DNA of 52,346 nt from positions 602 to 52,947 of the forward strand of contig JAFDYD010000037.1 of the NCBI GenBank assembly GCA_018267615.1, given 5' to 3'. This document shows, one piece after another, positions 17,780 to 26,670 of this stretch (position 1 is its first letter; each line of letters starts with the position of its first letter). Under the pieces are notes generated by a model that saw only the letters and a program-made list of their open reading frames with translations, did not search any database and had not been told where the DNA came from. A program made the translations under genes and the position numbers. This stretch comes from Bacteroidota bacterium (GTDB lineage Bacteria > Bacteroidota > Bacteroidia > Chitinophagales > Chitinophagaceae).

Positions 17780-18721
17780 TTACTCAATCCCTATTTTTTT
17801 CTCAACTAAATAAGTATTTCTTCCCGGGTCGTTTCTTGCAAGAAGTTCAGCGAGAAAACCGGTAACGAATAATTGTGTACCGATGATCAATGCGAGTATG
17901 GCGGTAAAAAATAAGGGTCGTTGTGTAAATCCTGTTTTGTCAAAAAAGAATTTTGAAATCAGCAGGTATATTGACACAACAAAACCGAAAAGAAAAAATG
18001 CAATGCCCCATGATCCAAAAAAATGCATGGGTCGTTTGCCATATTTGCCGACAAATAATATTGAGGCAAGATCGAGTCCTCCCGTAATCAATCTTCCCAC
18101 ACCAAATTTTGATTTTCCATATTTGCGCGCATGATGCTCCACCACTTTTTCCCCGATTTTTTTAAAACCAGCCCATTTTGCAATCAGCGGAATATAGCGA
18201 TGCATTTCACCATAAACCTCAATACTCTTCACTACTTTCAGGCGATAAGCCTTTAGTCCGCAATTAAAATCGTGTAATGCTATTTTCGAAACTTTAGAAG
18301 TGACCCAATTGAAAAATCGCGAAGGAATCGTTTTTGAAAGCGGATCATGACGCAATTTTTTCCAGCCACTCACCAAATCATATCCATCTTCAAGGATCAT
18401 ACGCCGTAAAGCCGGAATTTCATCCGGACTGTCCTGCAAATCCGCATCCATCGTTATCACCACATCGCCGTGTGCAGTTCTGAAACCTTCGTTCAGAGCT
18501 GCCGATTTTCCGTAGTTACGCTGGAATTTAATTCCGCGGATATTTGAATTTTTCTGACGCAAACATTCTATCACTTTCCATGAACCATCCGTGCTGCCAT
18601 CATCGACAAGAATGATTTCATGTGTGAAATTATTTTCATTTGCCACGCGTTCGATCCATGCACACAATTCCGGCAAAGATTCTTCTTCGTTTAGTAAGGG
18701 GACAATGATTGATACATCCAT
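17780..18721 (-). CDS. Glycosyltransferase family 2 (polyprenyl-phosphate sugar transferase type)
   Basis: 313 residues. The GT-A core starts MDVSIIVPLLNEEESLPELC, with the nucleotide-binding ILVDDGSTDGSW and the metal site MDADLQDSPDEIP. Two C-terminal membrane spans (about 232-256 and 268-292) give the architecture of GtrB/DPM-like enzymes, which load a sugar from a nucleotide donor onto polyprenyl phosphate at the cytoplasmic face. The donor sugar is not deducible. It is the second membrane-linked glycan gene in the series that ends with GDP-heptose synthesis, and lies 11 bp after the DUF4199 gene. Confidence 0.9.
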   Translation of the reverse strand: MDVSIIVPLLNEEESLPELCAWIERVANENNFTHEIILVDDGSTDGSWKVIECLRQKNSNIRGIKFQRNYGKSAALNEGFRTAHGDVVITMDADLQDSPDEIPALRRMILEDGYDLVSGWKKLRHDPLSKTIPSRFFNWVTSKVSKIALHDFNCGLKAYRLKVVKSIEVYGEMHRYIPLIAKWAGFKKIGEKVVEHHARKYGKSKFGVGRLITGGLDLASILFVGKYGKRPMHFFGSWGIAFFLFGFVVSIYLLISKFFFDKTGFTQRPLFFTAILALIIGTQLFVTGFLAELLARNDPGRNTYLVEKKIGIE

Positions 18722-18732
18722 TAGCGAATTAC

Positions 18733-19248
18733 TTAAGCTTTTTGATCAAAAGGGGTTGGCGGATTTTTCTTAGCAATAGCCGCGCCAATCAGCGAAGTAA
18801 CGATTCCAATTAGCAAATACCAGAAAACAATTCCGATTATTATGAATAAATTATAATTCTTTGAAAAGAACTCCATTCCTTTTTCGACTTGTTCGGAGTT
18901 AGCATTCGGATTTTCCAAAGCCTTTTGCCTGGCAATTTCCATAATCTTCTCCTTCATTTCCGGGAAAATAAGTCCTGATAAAAGAGTATAGAGGATAACA
19001 ATACAAGCCGCTACAGCAGCAACTTTGAATCCAAAGGAAAATAGATTGCCAAACGTAACCTCGTGATCTCTTTCTTTGCCATGATTGAAGACGGCCCAGA
19101 GAACACCGGCAAACAAAATCACAAAACCGATGTACTGTCCCCACGTTTGCGTGTAGAGACCTGCAAAATAAATGACGATCGAGAGAACGACAAGAATTAA
19201 ACTGAGTACAATTCCAACTGTGACAGGTGATGAAATTTTCTTTTTCAT
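18733..19248 (-). CDS. DUF4199 family membrane protein
   Basis: 171 residues with four predicted membrane spans (about 8-28, 34-52, 70-95, 133-157) and a charged loop between spans three and four (EMKEKIMEIARQKALENPNA). This matches DUF4199, a Bacteroidota family of unknown function. It lies 25 bp downstream of the dihydroorotase-like gene and 11 bp upstream of the GT2 gene. I recall the order dihydroorotase-like, DUF4199, GT2 as conserved in related genomes, but the reason is not known. Confidence 0.85.
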   Translation of the reverse strand: MKKKISSPVTVGIVLSLILVVLSIVIYFAGLYTQTWGQYIGFVILFAGVLWAVFNHGKERDHEVTFGNLFSFGFKVAAVAACIVILYTLLSGLIFPEMKEKIMEIARQKALENPNANSEQVEKGMEFFSKNYNLFIIIGIVFWYLLIGIVTSLIGAAIAKKNPPTPFDQKA

Positions 19249-19273
19249 ATTGAATCGTTTGGTTGTTTAGGAA

Positions 19274-20548
19274 TTAATTATTCAAAAATATTTTTTCGCC
19301 ATTTATAATTCCTATTGCTTTGCCCGTAAAACTCTTTCCGATAAAAGGCGTGTTGCTGGATTTTGATTTGATATCTTTTTCCGTGAATTGCCACGACTGT
19401 GTTGGGTTGAATAAACTAATACAACAAGGTTTTCCGGTTTCGATAACAGGTGTATCGAGACCAAAAATTTTTCTTGGGTTTGTGCTTAGCATCGCGATTA
19501 ATTTTTCATCATTCAGCTCCGGCAGCACAGTCTTGATAACTGCATAAGAAGTTTCCAAACCCGTCATACCATATTTTGCATATTCAAACTCGAGCACTTT
19601 ACTGTCGTATTCATGAGGCAGATGATGTGTTGCGATGCAATCGATCGTGCCATCCAGCATCGCCTGTCTTAAAGCGAGCATCACCGATTTTGTACGCAGC
19701 GGCGGGTATACTTTAAGGTTAGTATCATAACTTACCAGGTCTTCATCCGTAAAAAATAAATGATATGGAGTTATCGAACAAGTGACCTGTACACCTGAAT
19801 CCTTTGCACGTTTTATATATTCGAGTGATTTGGGTGAAGTGACTCCGGTGAAATGAATTTTCGATCCGGCATATCTTGCCAGTTTGATATCACGTGCAAT
19901 AATTAATTCTTCAGCCATAATCGGTTTACCAGGAATTCCTAATTGTGTCGACACAATTCCTTCATTGATCAGTCCATTGGCGCCGACACTTATATCATCC
20001 GGTAATTGCATGATCACGCCGTCAAAACTTTTTACATATTGCAGCGCTTTGAGTAAAAGTCCGGATGATTGAATAGGTACGATGCCATCCCCAAAAGCAA
20101 CAGCGCCGCTTTTTCGCATGTCATACATTTCGGCGAGTTCTTTTCCATCGAGGTTTTTGGTAATTGCGCCGATGGGCCATATATTTACAGGAAGCGTTCT
20201 GGCTTTTTGCCGGATATATTCCACCTGGGCCTTGGCATCAATAACGGGCTTGGTATTAGGAATAACAAACACATCGGTGTAGCCCCCTGCTGCCGCTGCG
20301 TTTGCCCCGGTTTCCAGCGACTCTTTGAACTCGTACCCCGGATCAGCAAAATTGGAAAAAACGTCTACCCATCCGGGTGAAACATAAATTCCTTTTTGTT
20401 GCACTAGTTTGTCAACCTTGCCGGCGGATTCCGCGATATTATTCCGGATCTCCTGAATAACACCATTTTCAACTAAAATATCCTTGATAGTTCCGTGATG
20501 GGAAGATTGCATATCAGCAATGCAAGCCTGTTGAATGAGAATCTTCAT
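19274..20548 (-). CDS. Dihydroorotase-like amidohydrolase with a degenerate metal site (PyrC'-like)
   Basis: 424 residues with the overall layout of type I dihydroorotase, which closes carbamoyl aspartate to dihydroorotate in pyrimidine synthesis. The metal-binding HxH after strand 1 is lost: the usual DxHxHxRxPG reads DVFSNFADPG (residues 62-71). The downstream TPHHL reads TPYHL, and the catalytic TDHAPH reads ATHHLPH, so the Asp is replaced by His. The His in KIHFTGVTS remains. The protein is therefore probably non-catalytic, like the PyrC' subunits that scaffold aspartate transcarbamoylase, or has a different activity. It is the first gene of the minus-strand series. Confidence 0.8.
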   Translation of the reverse strand: MKILIQQACIADMQSSHHGTIKDILVENGVIQEIRNNIAESAGKVDKLVQQKGIYVSPGWVDVFSNFADPGYEFKESLETGANAAAAGGYTDVFVIPNTKPVIDAKAQVEYIRQKARTLPVNIWPIGAITKNLDGKELAEMYDMRKSGAVAFGDGIVPIQSSGLLLKALQYVKSFDGVIMQLPDDISVGANGLINEGIVSTQLGIPGKPIMAEELIIARDIKLARYAGSKIHFTGVTSPKSLEYIKRAKDSGVQVTCSITPYHLFFTDEDLVSYDTNLKVYPPLRTKSVMLALRQAMLDGTIDCIATHHLPHEYDSKVLEFEYAKYGMTGLETSYAVIKTVLPELNDEKLIAMLSTNPRKIFGLDTPVIETGKPCCISLFNPTQSWQFTEKDIKSKSSNTPFIGKSFTGKAIGIINGEKIFLNN

Positions 20549-20564
20549 TGAAGAAAGAATTGCG

Positions 20565-20572
20565 CGAAGATA
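20565..20572 (-). promoter_or_regulatory. Likely -7 promoter element of the dihydroorotase-like gene
   Basis: On the minus strand TATCTTCG, one mismatch from TAnnTTTG, sits 16 bp before the ATG at 20548. Confidence 0.4.
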
Positions 20573-20604
20573 AGCTTTGTTAATGATTTTGGCATAGAAA
20601 GTTG

Positions 20605-20701
20605 AGTTGTTGATTGGTTGATTCTTTGCGCTTTTGCGGCTTTGCGAGAGGATTCTTCACGCAAAGCCGCAAAAGCGCAAAGAATCAACCAATCAACAAC
20701 T
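20605..20701. repeat. Perfect 42-bp palindrome with CTTTGCGCTTTTGCGG words
   Basis: Arms 20605-20646 and 20660-20701 are perfectly complementary over 42 bp around a 13-base loop. It lies between divergent genes, so a terminator role is not expected. Confidence 0.95.
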
Positions 20702-20820
20702 GAACTATTTTATCTTTTTATAGTAGCATTCACCGATTTTAGGTTGATTAAACCTATATCAAAAAGAAAAATTATTATTTTACTATTTTATTCAACAACC
20801 CTGCTTAGGATAACCGCTAT

Positions 20821-21555
20821 ATGAGAAAATTCCTTCTTTTCTTCGCTGCCATTTCATGTAGTGCCGCAGCTAAAGTTTTTGCACAAGCCGAGATGTCAGA
20901 TAGCACTGTTTATCGGCAGTCCATTCAGAATGCGGTTAGTATTTATTATAAGGCAATCGGGGAAAACTCCCACCTCTATAACGGTGCCGAGTATGTGCCG
21001 TTTAATTCCCAGGGAAATAGAAACCCTTTTTTCGAGTCGCCAGACCTGCATAGCGCGTCCATCTCGTATGACGGCGTGGTATATCACGATGTGCCGCTGG
21101 TATATGATATCTTTTCGGAGGAAGTAATCATCAATAAATTCAACCAAAATTTTAAGATAAAACTTGTCGCCAACAAGATCGATTGGTTTTCGGTGTATGA
21201 TCATATGTTCATCCGACTTGTTCATGATAGCAGCGTGAAAACGAGCCCTGCCACGGGTTTCTATGATCGGATCTATGATGGCTCAGTAACAGTATTCGCA
21301 AAAAGAAAAAAGAAGCTGGATGAAACGATGCTAATGAATAACATCGTCTCTCGTTTTGTTGAAGATGATCATTTTTTTATTAAGAAAGACGGGGTTTATT
21401 ATCCTGTGAGCAAGAAAAAATCTGTGTTCGCAGTATTCAAAGACCGGAAGAAAGATATTCAAAAACTCATGCGAAAAAATAAAGTCAAATTCAAGCCAAG
21501 TTTTGAATTCGGCCTTGTAAAAGCTGCACAATATTATGACCAAGTAAAAAACTAA
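20821..21555 (+). CDS. Conserved hypothetical secreted protein ahead of the TonB receptor
   Basis: 244 residues with a signal peptide (MRKFLLFFAAISCSAAAKVF) cleaved near AQA. The body contains GENSHLYNGAEYVPFNSQGN, repeated short beta-strands and a strongly basic C-terminal part (about 160-225). No known domain is recognised. The stop is followed after 2 bp by the ATG of the TonB-dependent receptor, so the two are translated from one message. It is probably a periplasmic or outer-membrane partner of that receptor. Similar small genes precede such receptors in related genomes, as far as I recall. Confidence 0.8.
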   Translation: MRKFLLFFAAISCSAAAKVFAQAEMSDSTVYRQSIQNAVSIYYKAIGENSHLYNGAEYVPFNSQGNRNPFFESPDLHSASISYDGVVYHDVPLVYDIFSEEVIINKFNQNFKIKLVANKIDWFSVYDHMFIRLVHDSSVKTSPATGFYDRIYDGSVTVFAKRKKKLDETMLMNNIVSRFVEDDHFFIKKDGVYYPVSKKKSVFAVFKDRKKDIQKLMRKNKVKFKPSFEFGLVKAAQYYDQVKN

Positions 21556-21557
21556 CT

Positions 21558-24344
21558 ATGCCTAAGTTTTGTCGTTATTGTTTGTTGCTCTGTTTTGTTT
21601 TGGCGGTTGGTTTTGTCGAAGTTTCGGCCCAGGACAAAAAATTAATCAGCGGCGATTTCCGGGGAATGAATTTTGAGCAATTTATTCACGCTTTGGAATC
21701 AAAATCCAATTATCATTTCTATTATAATATTTCTCAATTCGACAGTTTCACTGTAAACATTTCGGCAACTAATAAGACGTTGAATGCTATTTTGGACGAG
21801 GCATTTTTGCACAGCGATTTTCATTATTCCATCGATCAACAAAACAATGTATTTGTGATCAGGAGATTTAAAATCGAAACCAGTTTGCCTACTGATTTCT
21901 TCGCTCGAAAAAAACTAACTAACGACTCTTCTAAGAATTTCGTGCTCTCCGACAACTCTGACGAACAGGAAAAGCAAAATGAAAAAATAAAATCTGCGCT
22001 GGAAAACAGGCTCTTTGAAATCGGGGTTAAAAGCAACACGATTAAACCGGGTAGTGCGACACTCGCCGGATATGTGCGTGATTTAAAAACCGGTGAAGCG
22101 ATTATCGGCGCAGCTATTTATATCGACAATCCTCCGATAGGAGTCACCACCGATCAATTCGGCTATTATTCGTTTACGCTTCCCCGTGGCAGGCATTCCT
22201 TAAAGATCACCAGCGTTGGAATGAAAGAAACAAAACGCCAGATCATATTATATACTGATGGAAAATTGAATATCGACCTGCAGGAATTTGTGGCAAGTTT
22301 GAAGGTGGTTACCGTTATATCAGAAAAAAATTCCAATGTAAAAGGTTTGCAGATGGGTGTTGAGAGAATGAATATCAAAACCATCAAGCAGGTGCCCGTG
22401 GTTTTTGGTGAAGCGGATGTGTTGAGAGCGGTGTTGGCGCTTCCCGGTGTCACTTCCGTTGGCGAAGCAAGTACAGGATTCAATGTGCGCGGCGGTTCTG
22501 CAGATCAAAACCTGATCTTATTCAATGACGCGACAATTTATAATCCATCCCATTTCTTCGGATTCTTCTCTGCATTCAATCCCGATGTAGTGAAAGATGT
22601 AGAACTTTATAAAAGCAGTATCCCGGAAAAATATGGCGGCCGTCTTGCTTCAGTGCTCGACGTCACCACTCGTGATGGTAACAAGAAAAAATTCTCCGGA
22701 GCGGGAGGAGTAGGGCCTCTAACGGCAAGGCTCACACTAGAAGGACCCCTGGTGAAAGATAAGACAACTTTTATCATCGGCGGACGCACCACTTATTCTG
22801 ACTGGCTGCTCAAAACATTACCGAATAAGGATTATAGTAACAGTGGCGCTTCTTTCTATGATGCGAACGTCCGTATCAGTCATGAAATAAATGCGAAGAA
22901 CAATTTATATCTCACCGGATATATCAGTAACGATCAGTTCAAACTAAATAACGATACACTATATCGATATCGCAATAAAAATGCAAATATCAAATGGAGA
23001 CACAGCTTCAATAATAAATTTTACGGCATCTTCACTGCCGGATATGACGGTTATGAGTATTCGGTTTCGAGTACCGCCAACCCCGTGAATGCATACAAAC
23101 TCGCGTTTGATATCAATCAAACAAATGCCAGGCTCGATTTTGCTTATGCAGCCAGTGCGAGTCATACAATCGATTTTGGCGTCAACTCAATTTATTACCA
23201 ATTGCATCCCGGTTCATTTACTCCAGTCGGCGATAAATCACTTGTTGTACCCGATCACGTACAAGCAGAACAAGGATTGGAAAGCGCAGCATACCTGGGA
23301 GACAAATGGACCATCAGCTCAAAATTTTCTCTGAATGCCGGCATTCGTTATTCTTTGTTCAATTATCTCGGAGCGCATGATGTTTACAGTTATGTTCCAG
23401 GTCAGCCACGCACGGAAAACACGATTGTGGATACTACTTCTTACGCAAAAAATAAAAATATAAAAAGCTACCAGGGACCAGAGTATAGAATTGCATTGAG
23501 GTATAGCATTTCCGATAATGCATCACTCAAACTCAGTTACAATACACTTCGTCAATATATTCACCTGTTATCAAACACCACTACCATTTCACCAACTGAT
23601 ATATGGAAACTCAGCGATCCAAATATCAAACCGCAAACAGGTGAACAATATTCATTGGGTTATTATCAAAATTTCAAATCGAATACAATTGAGACTTCGA
23701 TAGAAGTGTACTATAAGACGATGCTGAATTATCTCGACTACAAAAGCGGGGCAACTCTGATCATGAATCATCATATCGAAACAGACGTGCTCACTACACG
23801 CGGAAAAGCTTATGGTGTGGAAGTGATGATCAAAAAATTATCCGGAAAATTAAATGGATGGGTGAGCTATACTTATTCAAGGACACTTTTACAACAGGAT
23901 GATCCGATTGCCGGAGAAACGATCAACAAAGGAGATTATTATCCCGCAAATTTCGACAAGCCACACAATGTAAATTTTATTGGCAACTATAAGATCAACC
24001 ATCGTTTCAGTATTTCATTGAACCTGGTATATAGCACGGGCAGGCCTATCACATTGCCGATTGCGATTTATGATTTGGGCGGATCACAACGTGTTTATTA
24101 TTCAGACAGGAATCAATACCGGATACCAGATTATTTCCGCACCGACTTATCGATGAACATCGAGGGAAATCATAAAATCAAAAAACTGAAACACAGTTCA
24201 TGGACGATCGGCGTATATAATCTGACCGCCCGAAAAAATCCATATTCAATTTATTTCACAGAAGAGAATGGAGTGATCAAAGGGTACAAGTTGTCGATAT
24301 TCGGTACAGCCATTCCTTCGATCACATATAATTTCAAATTTTAA
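21558..24344 (+). CDS. TonB-dependent receptor with N-terminal STN domain
   Basis: 928 residues. In order: signal peptide (about 1-24); an STN/secretin-like domain (about 28-105) of the type that contacts a FecR anti-sigma factor; a linker; a carboxypeptidase-regulatory-like beta domain (about 165-245, LAGYVRDLKTGEAIIGAAIY); the plug (about 280-375, with GFNVRGGSADQNLILFNDAT); and a 22-stranded type barrel ending in the aromatic C-terminus SITYNFKF. It imports an unknown ligand across the outer membrane with TonB energy, and the STN domain suggests surface signalling. The next genes encode DUF4249 lipoproteins, which probably sit on it as SusD-like partners. The FecR/sigma pair at 32-33.6 kb is the only one in the window and could be its partner. 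Confidence 0.92.
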   Translation: MPKFCRYCLLLCFVLAVGFVEVSAQDKKLISGDFRGMNFEQFIHALESKSNYHFYYNISQFDSFTVNISATNKTLNAILDEAFLHSDFHYSIDQQNNVFVIRRFKIETSLPTDFFARKKLTNDSSKNFVLSDNSDEQEKQNEKIKSALENRLFEIGVKSNTIKPGSATLAGYVRDLKTGEAIIGAAIYIDNPPIGVTTDQFGYYSFTLPRGRHSLKITSVGMKETKRQIILYTDGKLNIDLQEFVASLKVVTVISEKNSNVKGLQMGVERMNIKTIKQVPVVFGEADVLRAVLALPGVTSVGEASTGFNVRGGSADQNLILFNDATIYNPSHFFGFFSAFNPDVVKDVELYKSSIPEKYGGRLASVLDVTTRDGNKKKFSGAGGVGPLTARLTLEGPLVKDKTTFIIGGRTTYSDWLLKTLPNKDYSNSGASFYDANVRISHEINAKNNLYLTGYISNDQFKLNNDTLYRYRNKNANIKWRHSFNNKFYGIFTAGYDGYEYSVSSTANPVNAYKLAFDINQTNARLDFAYAASASHTIDFGVNSIYYQLHPGSFTPVGDKSLVVPDHVQAEQGLESAAYLGDKWTISSKFSLNAGIRYSLFNYLGAHDVYSYVPGQPRTENTIVDTTSYAKNKNIKSYQGPEYRIALRYSISDNASLKLSYNTLRQYIHLLSNTTTISPTDIWKLSDPNIKPQTGEQYSLGYYQNFKSNTIETSIEVYYKTMLNYLDYKSGATLIMNHHIETDVLTTRGKAYGVEVMIKKLSGKLNGWVSYTYSRTLLQQDDPIAGETINKGDYYPANFDKPHNVNFIGNYKINHRFSISLNLVYSTGRPITLPIAIYDLGGSQRVYYSDRNQYRIPDYFRTDLSMNIEGNHKIKKLKHSSWTIGVYNLTARKNPYSIYFTEENGVIKGYKLSIFGTAIPSITYNFKF

Positions 24345-24355
24345 ACAAACACCGA

Positions 24356-25495
24356 GTGCGAAGAATCGGCATATACATTATTTGCATCACATTGTTTTGT
24401 GTCATCAACTGCAGACAGGCATACGAGCCACCTGTAATTAAATCTAATAATAATTTTTTGGTGGTTGATGGAATCATTCTCAATGGACAGGATTCAAGCA
24501 TCATCAAACTATCGAGAACGAGAAATCTTTCGGATACGGCAAAATCAATCCCCGAACTGCAGGCGCAGGTTACGGTGGTGGGTGAATCGGGAGAAAATTT
24601 TCCATTCATCGATCAGGGTAATGGGCGATATGCAGTTGATCAACTCAATCTGAATAATAGCGAAAAATATCAATTGAAAATCATTACGAGCTCTGGCACG
24701 GAATATCTTTCAGACAAACTTTCTGTAAACCAAACACCTGCTATTGATAGTGTAAATTGGCGGCAGGATAGTGCAGGTGTCCGGGTATATGTTACCACAC
24801 ATGACCCCCAGGCACAAACGAAGTTTTATAGATGGCAATACATAGAAACCTGGCAATATCACGCCTGGTTTGACAGTTTTTTTGACCTGGTAGATGGAAA
24901 TGTAGTTCTTCGTCCCATCGACCGGCATATTTATAATTGCTGGATATCTGCCGCTTCTTCCAATATATTGGTTGCAACGTCTAACAAACTCTCATCGGAT
25001 TTAATATTTGAGAATCCTGTGGCGGCTGTTCCAACCGGTTCGGAAAAATTAAGCGTCAAATACAGTATTATAGTTAAGCAATATGCCATCAGCGAACAAT
25101 CATATAATTTTTGGTTCAACCTTAAAAAGAATACTGAGCAACTGGGTTCGCTCTTCGATGCACAGCCATCACAGCTTGTTGGCAACGTTCACTCGACAAT
25201 CAATCCTGATGAACCTGTATTGGGTTTTGTTGATCTCGCTACACAGCAGTCGCAAAGAATATTTATTGATGCGAAATTATTACAGAACTGGAACTATGTT
25301 GCTTATTATGGACAAGACTGTTATGACAAAACGGTTCCGCCAGACAGCGGAAACTATTATCTGCCGCAGACAGGCCATCGTTTCTGGGTACTCGAGGGAA
25401 CAGATATATCAAGAAATTATATTATCACACCGATAGTGTGCGGAGATTGCAGGGATCATGGCGGCACAAATATAAAACCATCATTTTGGCAATAA
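24356..25495 (+). CDS. DUF4249 lipoprotein, copy 1
   Basis: 379 residues from a GTG codon 11 bp after the receptor stop. The signal peptide ends in a lipobox (LFCVINC), so it is lipid-anchored. After the lipobox come YEPPV and FLVVDGIILNGQDSSIIKLS, the characteristic DUF4249 opening. A later block (NTEQLGSLFDAQPSQLVGNV) and the C-terminal CGDCRDHGGTNIKPSFWQ with paired cysteines are shared with the next two genes. It is probably an outer-membrane lipoprotein working with the TonB receptor; no ligand is known. Confidence 0.88.
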   Translation: MRRIGIYIICITLFCVINCRQAYEPPVIKSNNNFLVVDGIILNGQDSSIIKLSRTRNLSDTAKSIPELQAQVTVVGESGENFPFIDQGNGRYAVDQLNLNNSEKYQLKIITSSGTEYLSDKLSVNQTPAIDSVNWRQDSAGVRVYVTTHDPQAQTKFYRWQYIETWQYHAWFDSFFDLVDGNVVLRPIDRHIYNCWISAASSNILVATSNKLSSDLIFENPVAAVPTGSEKLSVKYSIIVKQYAISEQSYNFWFNLKKNTEQLGSLFDAQPSQLVGNVHSTINPDEPVLGFVDLATQQSQRIFIDAKLLQNWNYVAYYGQDCYDKTVPPDSGNYYLPQTGHRFWVLEGTDISRNYIITPIVCGDCRDHGGTNIKPSFWQ

Positions 25496-25514
25496 AAATT
25501 CAAGCATATTAATA

Positions 25515-26663
25515 ATGAAAAGTTCGAACAAAATATTTTTTACGTTCATAACGGTCATGCTCATGGCCTCTTGTAAACAATTATACAACCCGCCGGAAAT
25601 AAGGCAGAATCCCGGCTTCCTGGTGGTGGATGGCGCTTTGCATGTGGGCGCCGATTCTTCTGTTATTCTATTGAGCCGCACAAGAAATCTCGACAGTTTA
25701 TCAAGCGTTCCCGAATCACAGGCTAAAATTTTAGTGATGGATCAATCAGGACAATCCTATCCGTTGACAGAACAATCCATCGGCAGATATGTATGCAGCA
25801 GTCTCAATTTAAATTACAATGCGCTATACCAGTTGAAAATAAATACGATTGACGGAAGAGAATATTTGTCAGACACATTCCACGCTATTCAAACACCTCC
25901 CATTGATAGTATTGTGTGGAGACAGGATAGTGTGGGCGTAAGCATTTATGTAAATGCAACCGGTACGCAAAATGATTCACGGTATTACCGGTGGGATTAT
26001 GTTGAGACATGGAAATATCAAACTGCTTTCCAGAGTCTGTACGAATATGTAAATGGACAAGTTGTTTACCGCGCGCCCGATAACCAGATTTATTTTTGCT
26101 GGAAAGATTTTGCTTCGACCGATATTGTAATAGGCTCAACTTCGAAACTTTCTGCCAACGTACTCAGCAAAAAATTAGTAGCCGTTGTGCCCGCAGGCTC
26201 GGAAAAAATAAGCATCAAATACAGCATAAATCTAAAACAATACGGAATCAGCAAAGAAGCATACGAATATTGGCAGAATGTAAAAAAAAATACAGAACAA
26301 TTGGGAACTTTATTCGATGCGCAGCCTTCACAACTTACGGGAAATATCCATTGCACAACGAATGAGGCTGAACCTGTAATTGGATTCATCAGCGCCAGTA
26401 CAGTGCAACAAAAGAGAATTTTTATCAGCAACAAGGAGGTTAATCCCTGGTACTATCAGCGTTATTACAATGATTGTTATTATACGTTTGGCGACAGGAT
26501 CCTGATCACACAGGACCAGGCCGAGGAATATATCGGCAAACCGGGACACTTGTGGGTGCTGATAGCAGAACGCGGCGGCGTGTATGACATCGTCCAATTA
26601 TTTTGCGGCGACTGCAGAGAACATGGAGGAGTAAATAAACCACCAGCCTTTTGGCAAAACTAA
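25515..26663 (+). CDS. DUF4249 lipoprotein, copy 2
   Basis: 382 residues with lipobox VMLMASC near residue 20. Parallel to copy 1 throughout: FLVVDGALHVGADSSVILLS near the N-terminus, NTEQLGTLFDAQPSQLTGNI in the middle and CGDCREHGGVNKPPAFWQ at the end. It starts 19 bp after copy 1. The high similarity to copy 1 points to tandem duplication; the central region (about 140-220) differs most, where ligand contacts might have diverged. Confidence 0.88.
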   Translation: MKSSNKIFFTFITVMLMASCKQLYNPPEIRQNPGFLVVDGALHVGADSSVILLSRTRNLDSLSSVPESQAKILVMDQSGQSYPLTEQSIGRYVCSSLNLNYNALYQLKINTIDGREYLSDTFHAIQTPPIDSIVWRQDSVGVSIYVNATGTQNDSRYYRWDYVETWKYQTAFQSLYEYVNGQVVYRAPDNQIYFCWKDFASTDIVIGSTSKLSANVLSKKLVAVVPAGSEKISIKYSINLKQYGISKEAYEYWQNVKKNTEQLGTLFDAQPSQLTGNIHCTTNEAEPVIGFISASTVQQKRIFISNKEVNPWYYQRYYNDCYYTFGDRILITQDQAEEYIGKPGHLWVLIAERGGVYDIVQLFCGDCREHGGVNKPPAFWQN

Positions 26664-26670
26664 AACATGC

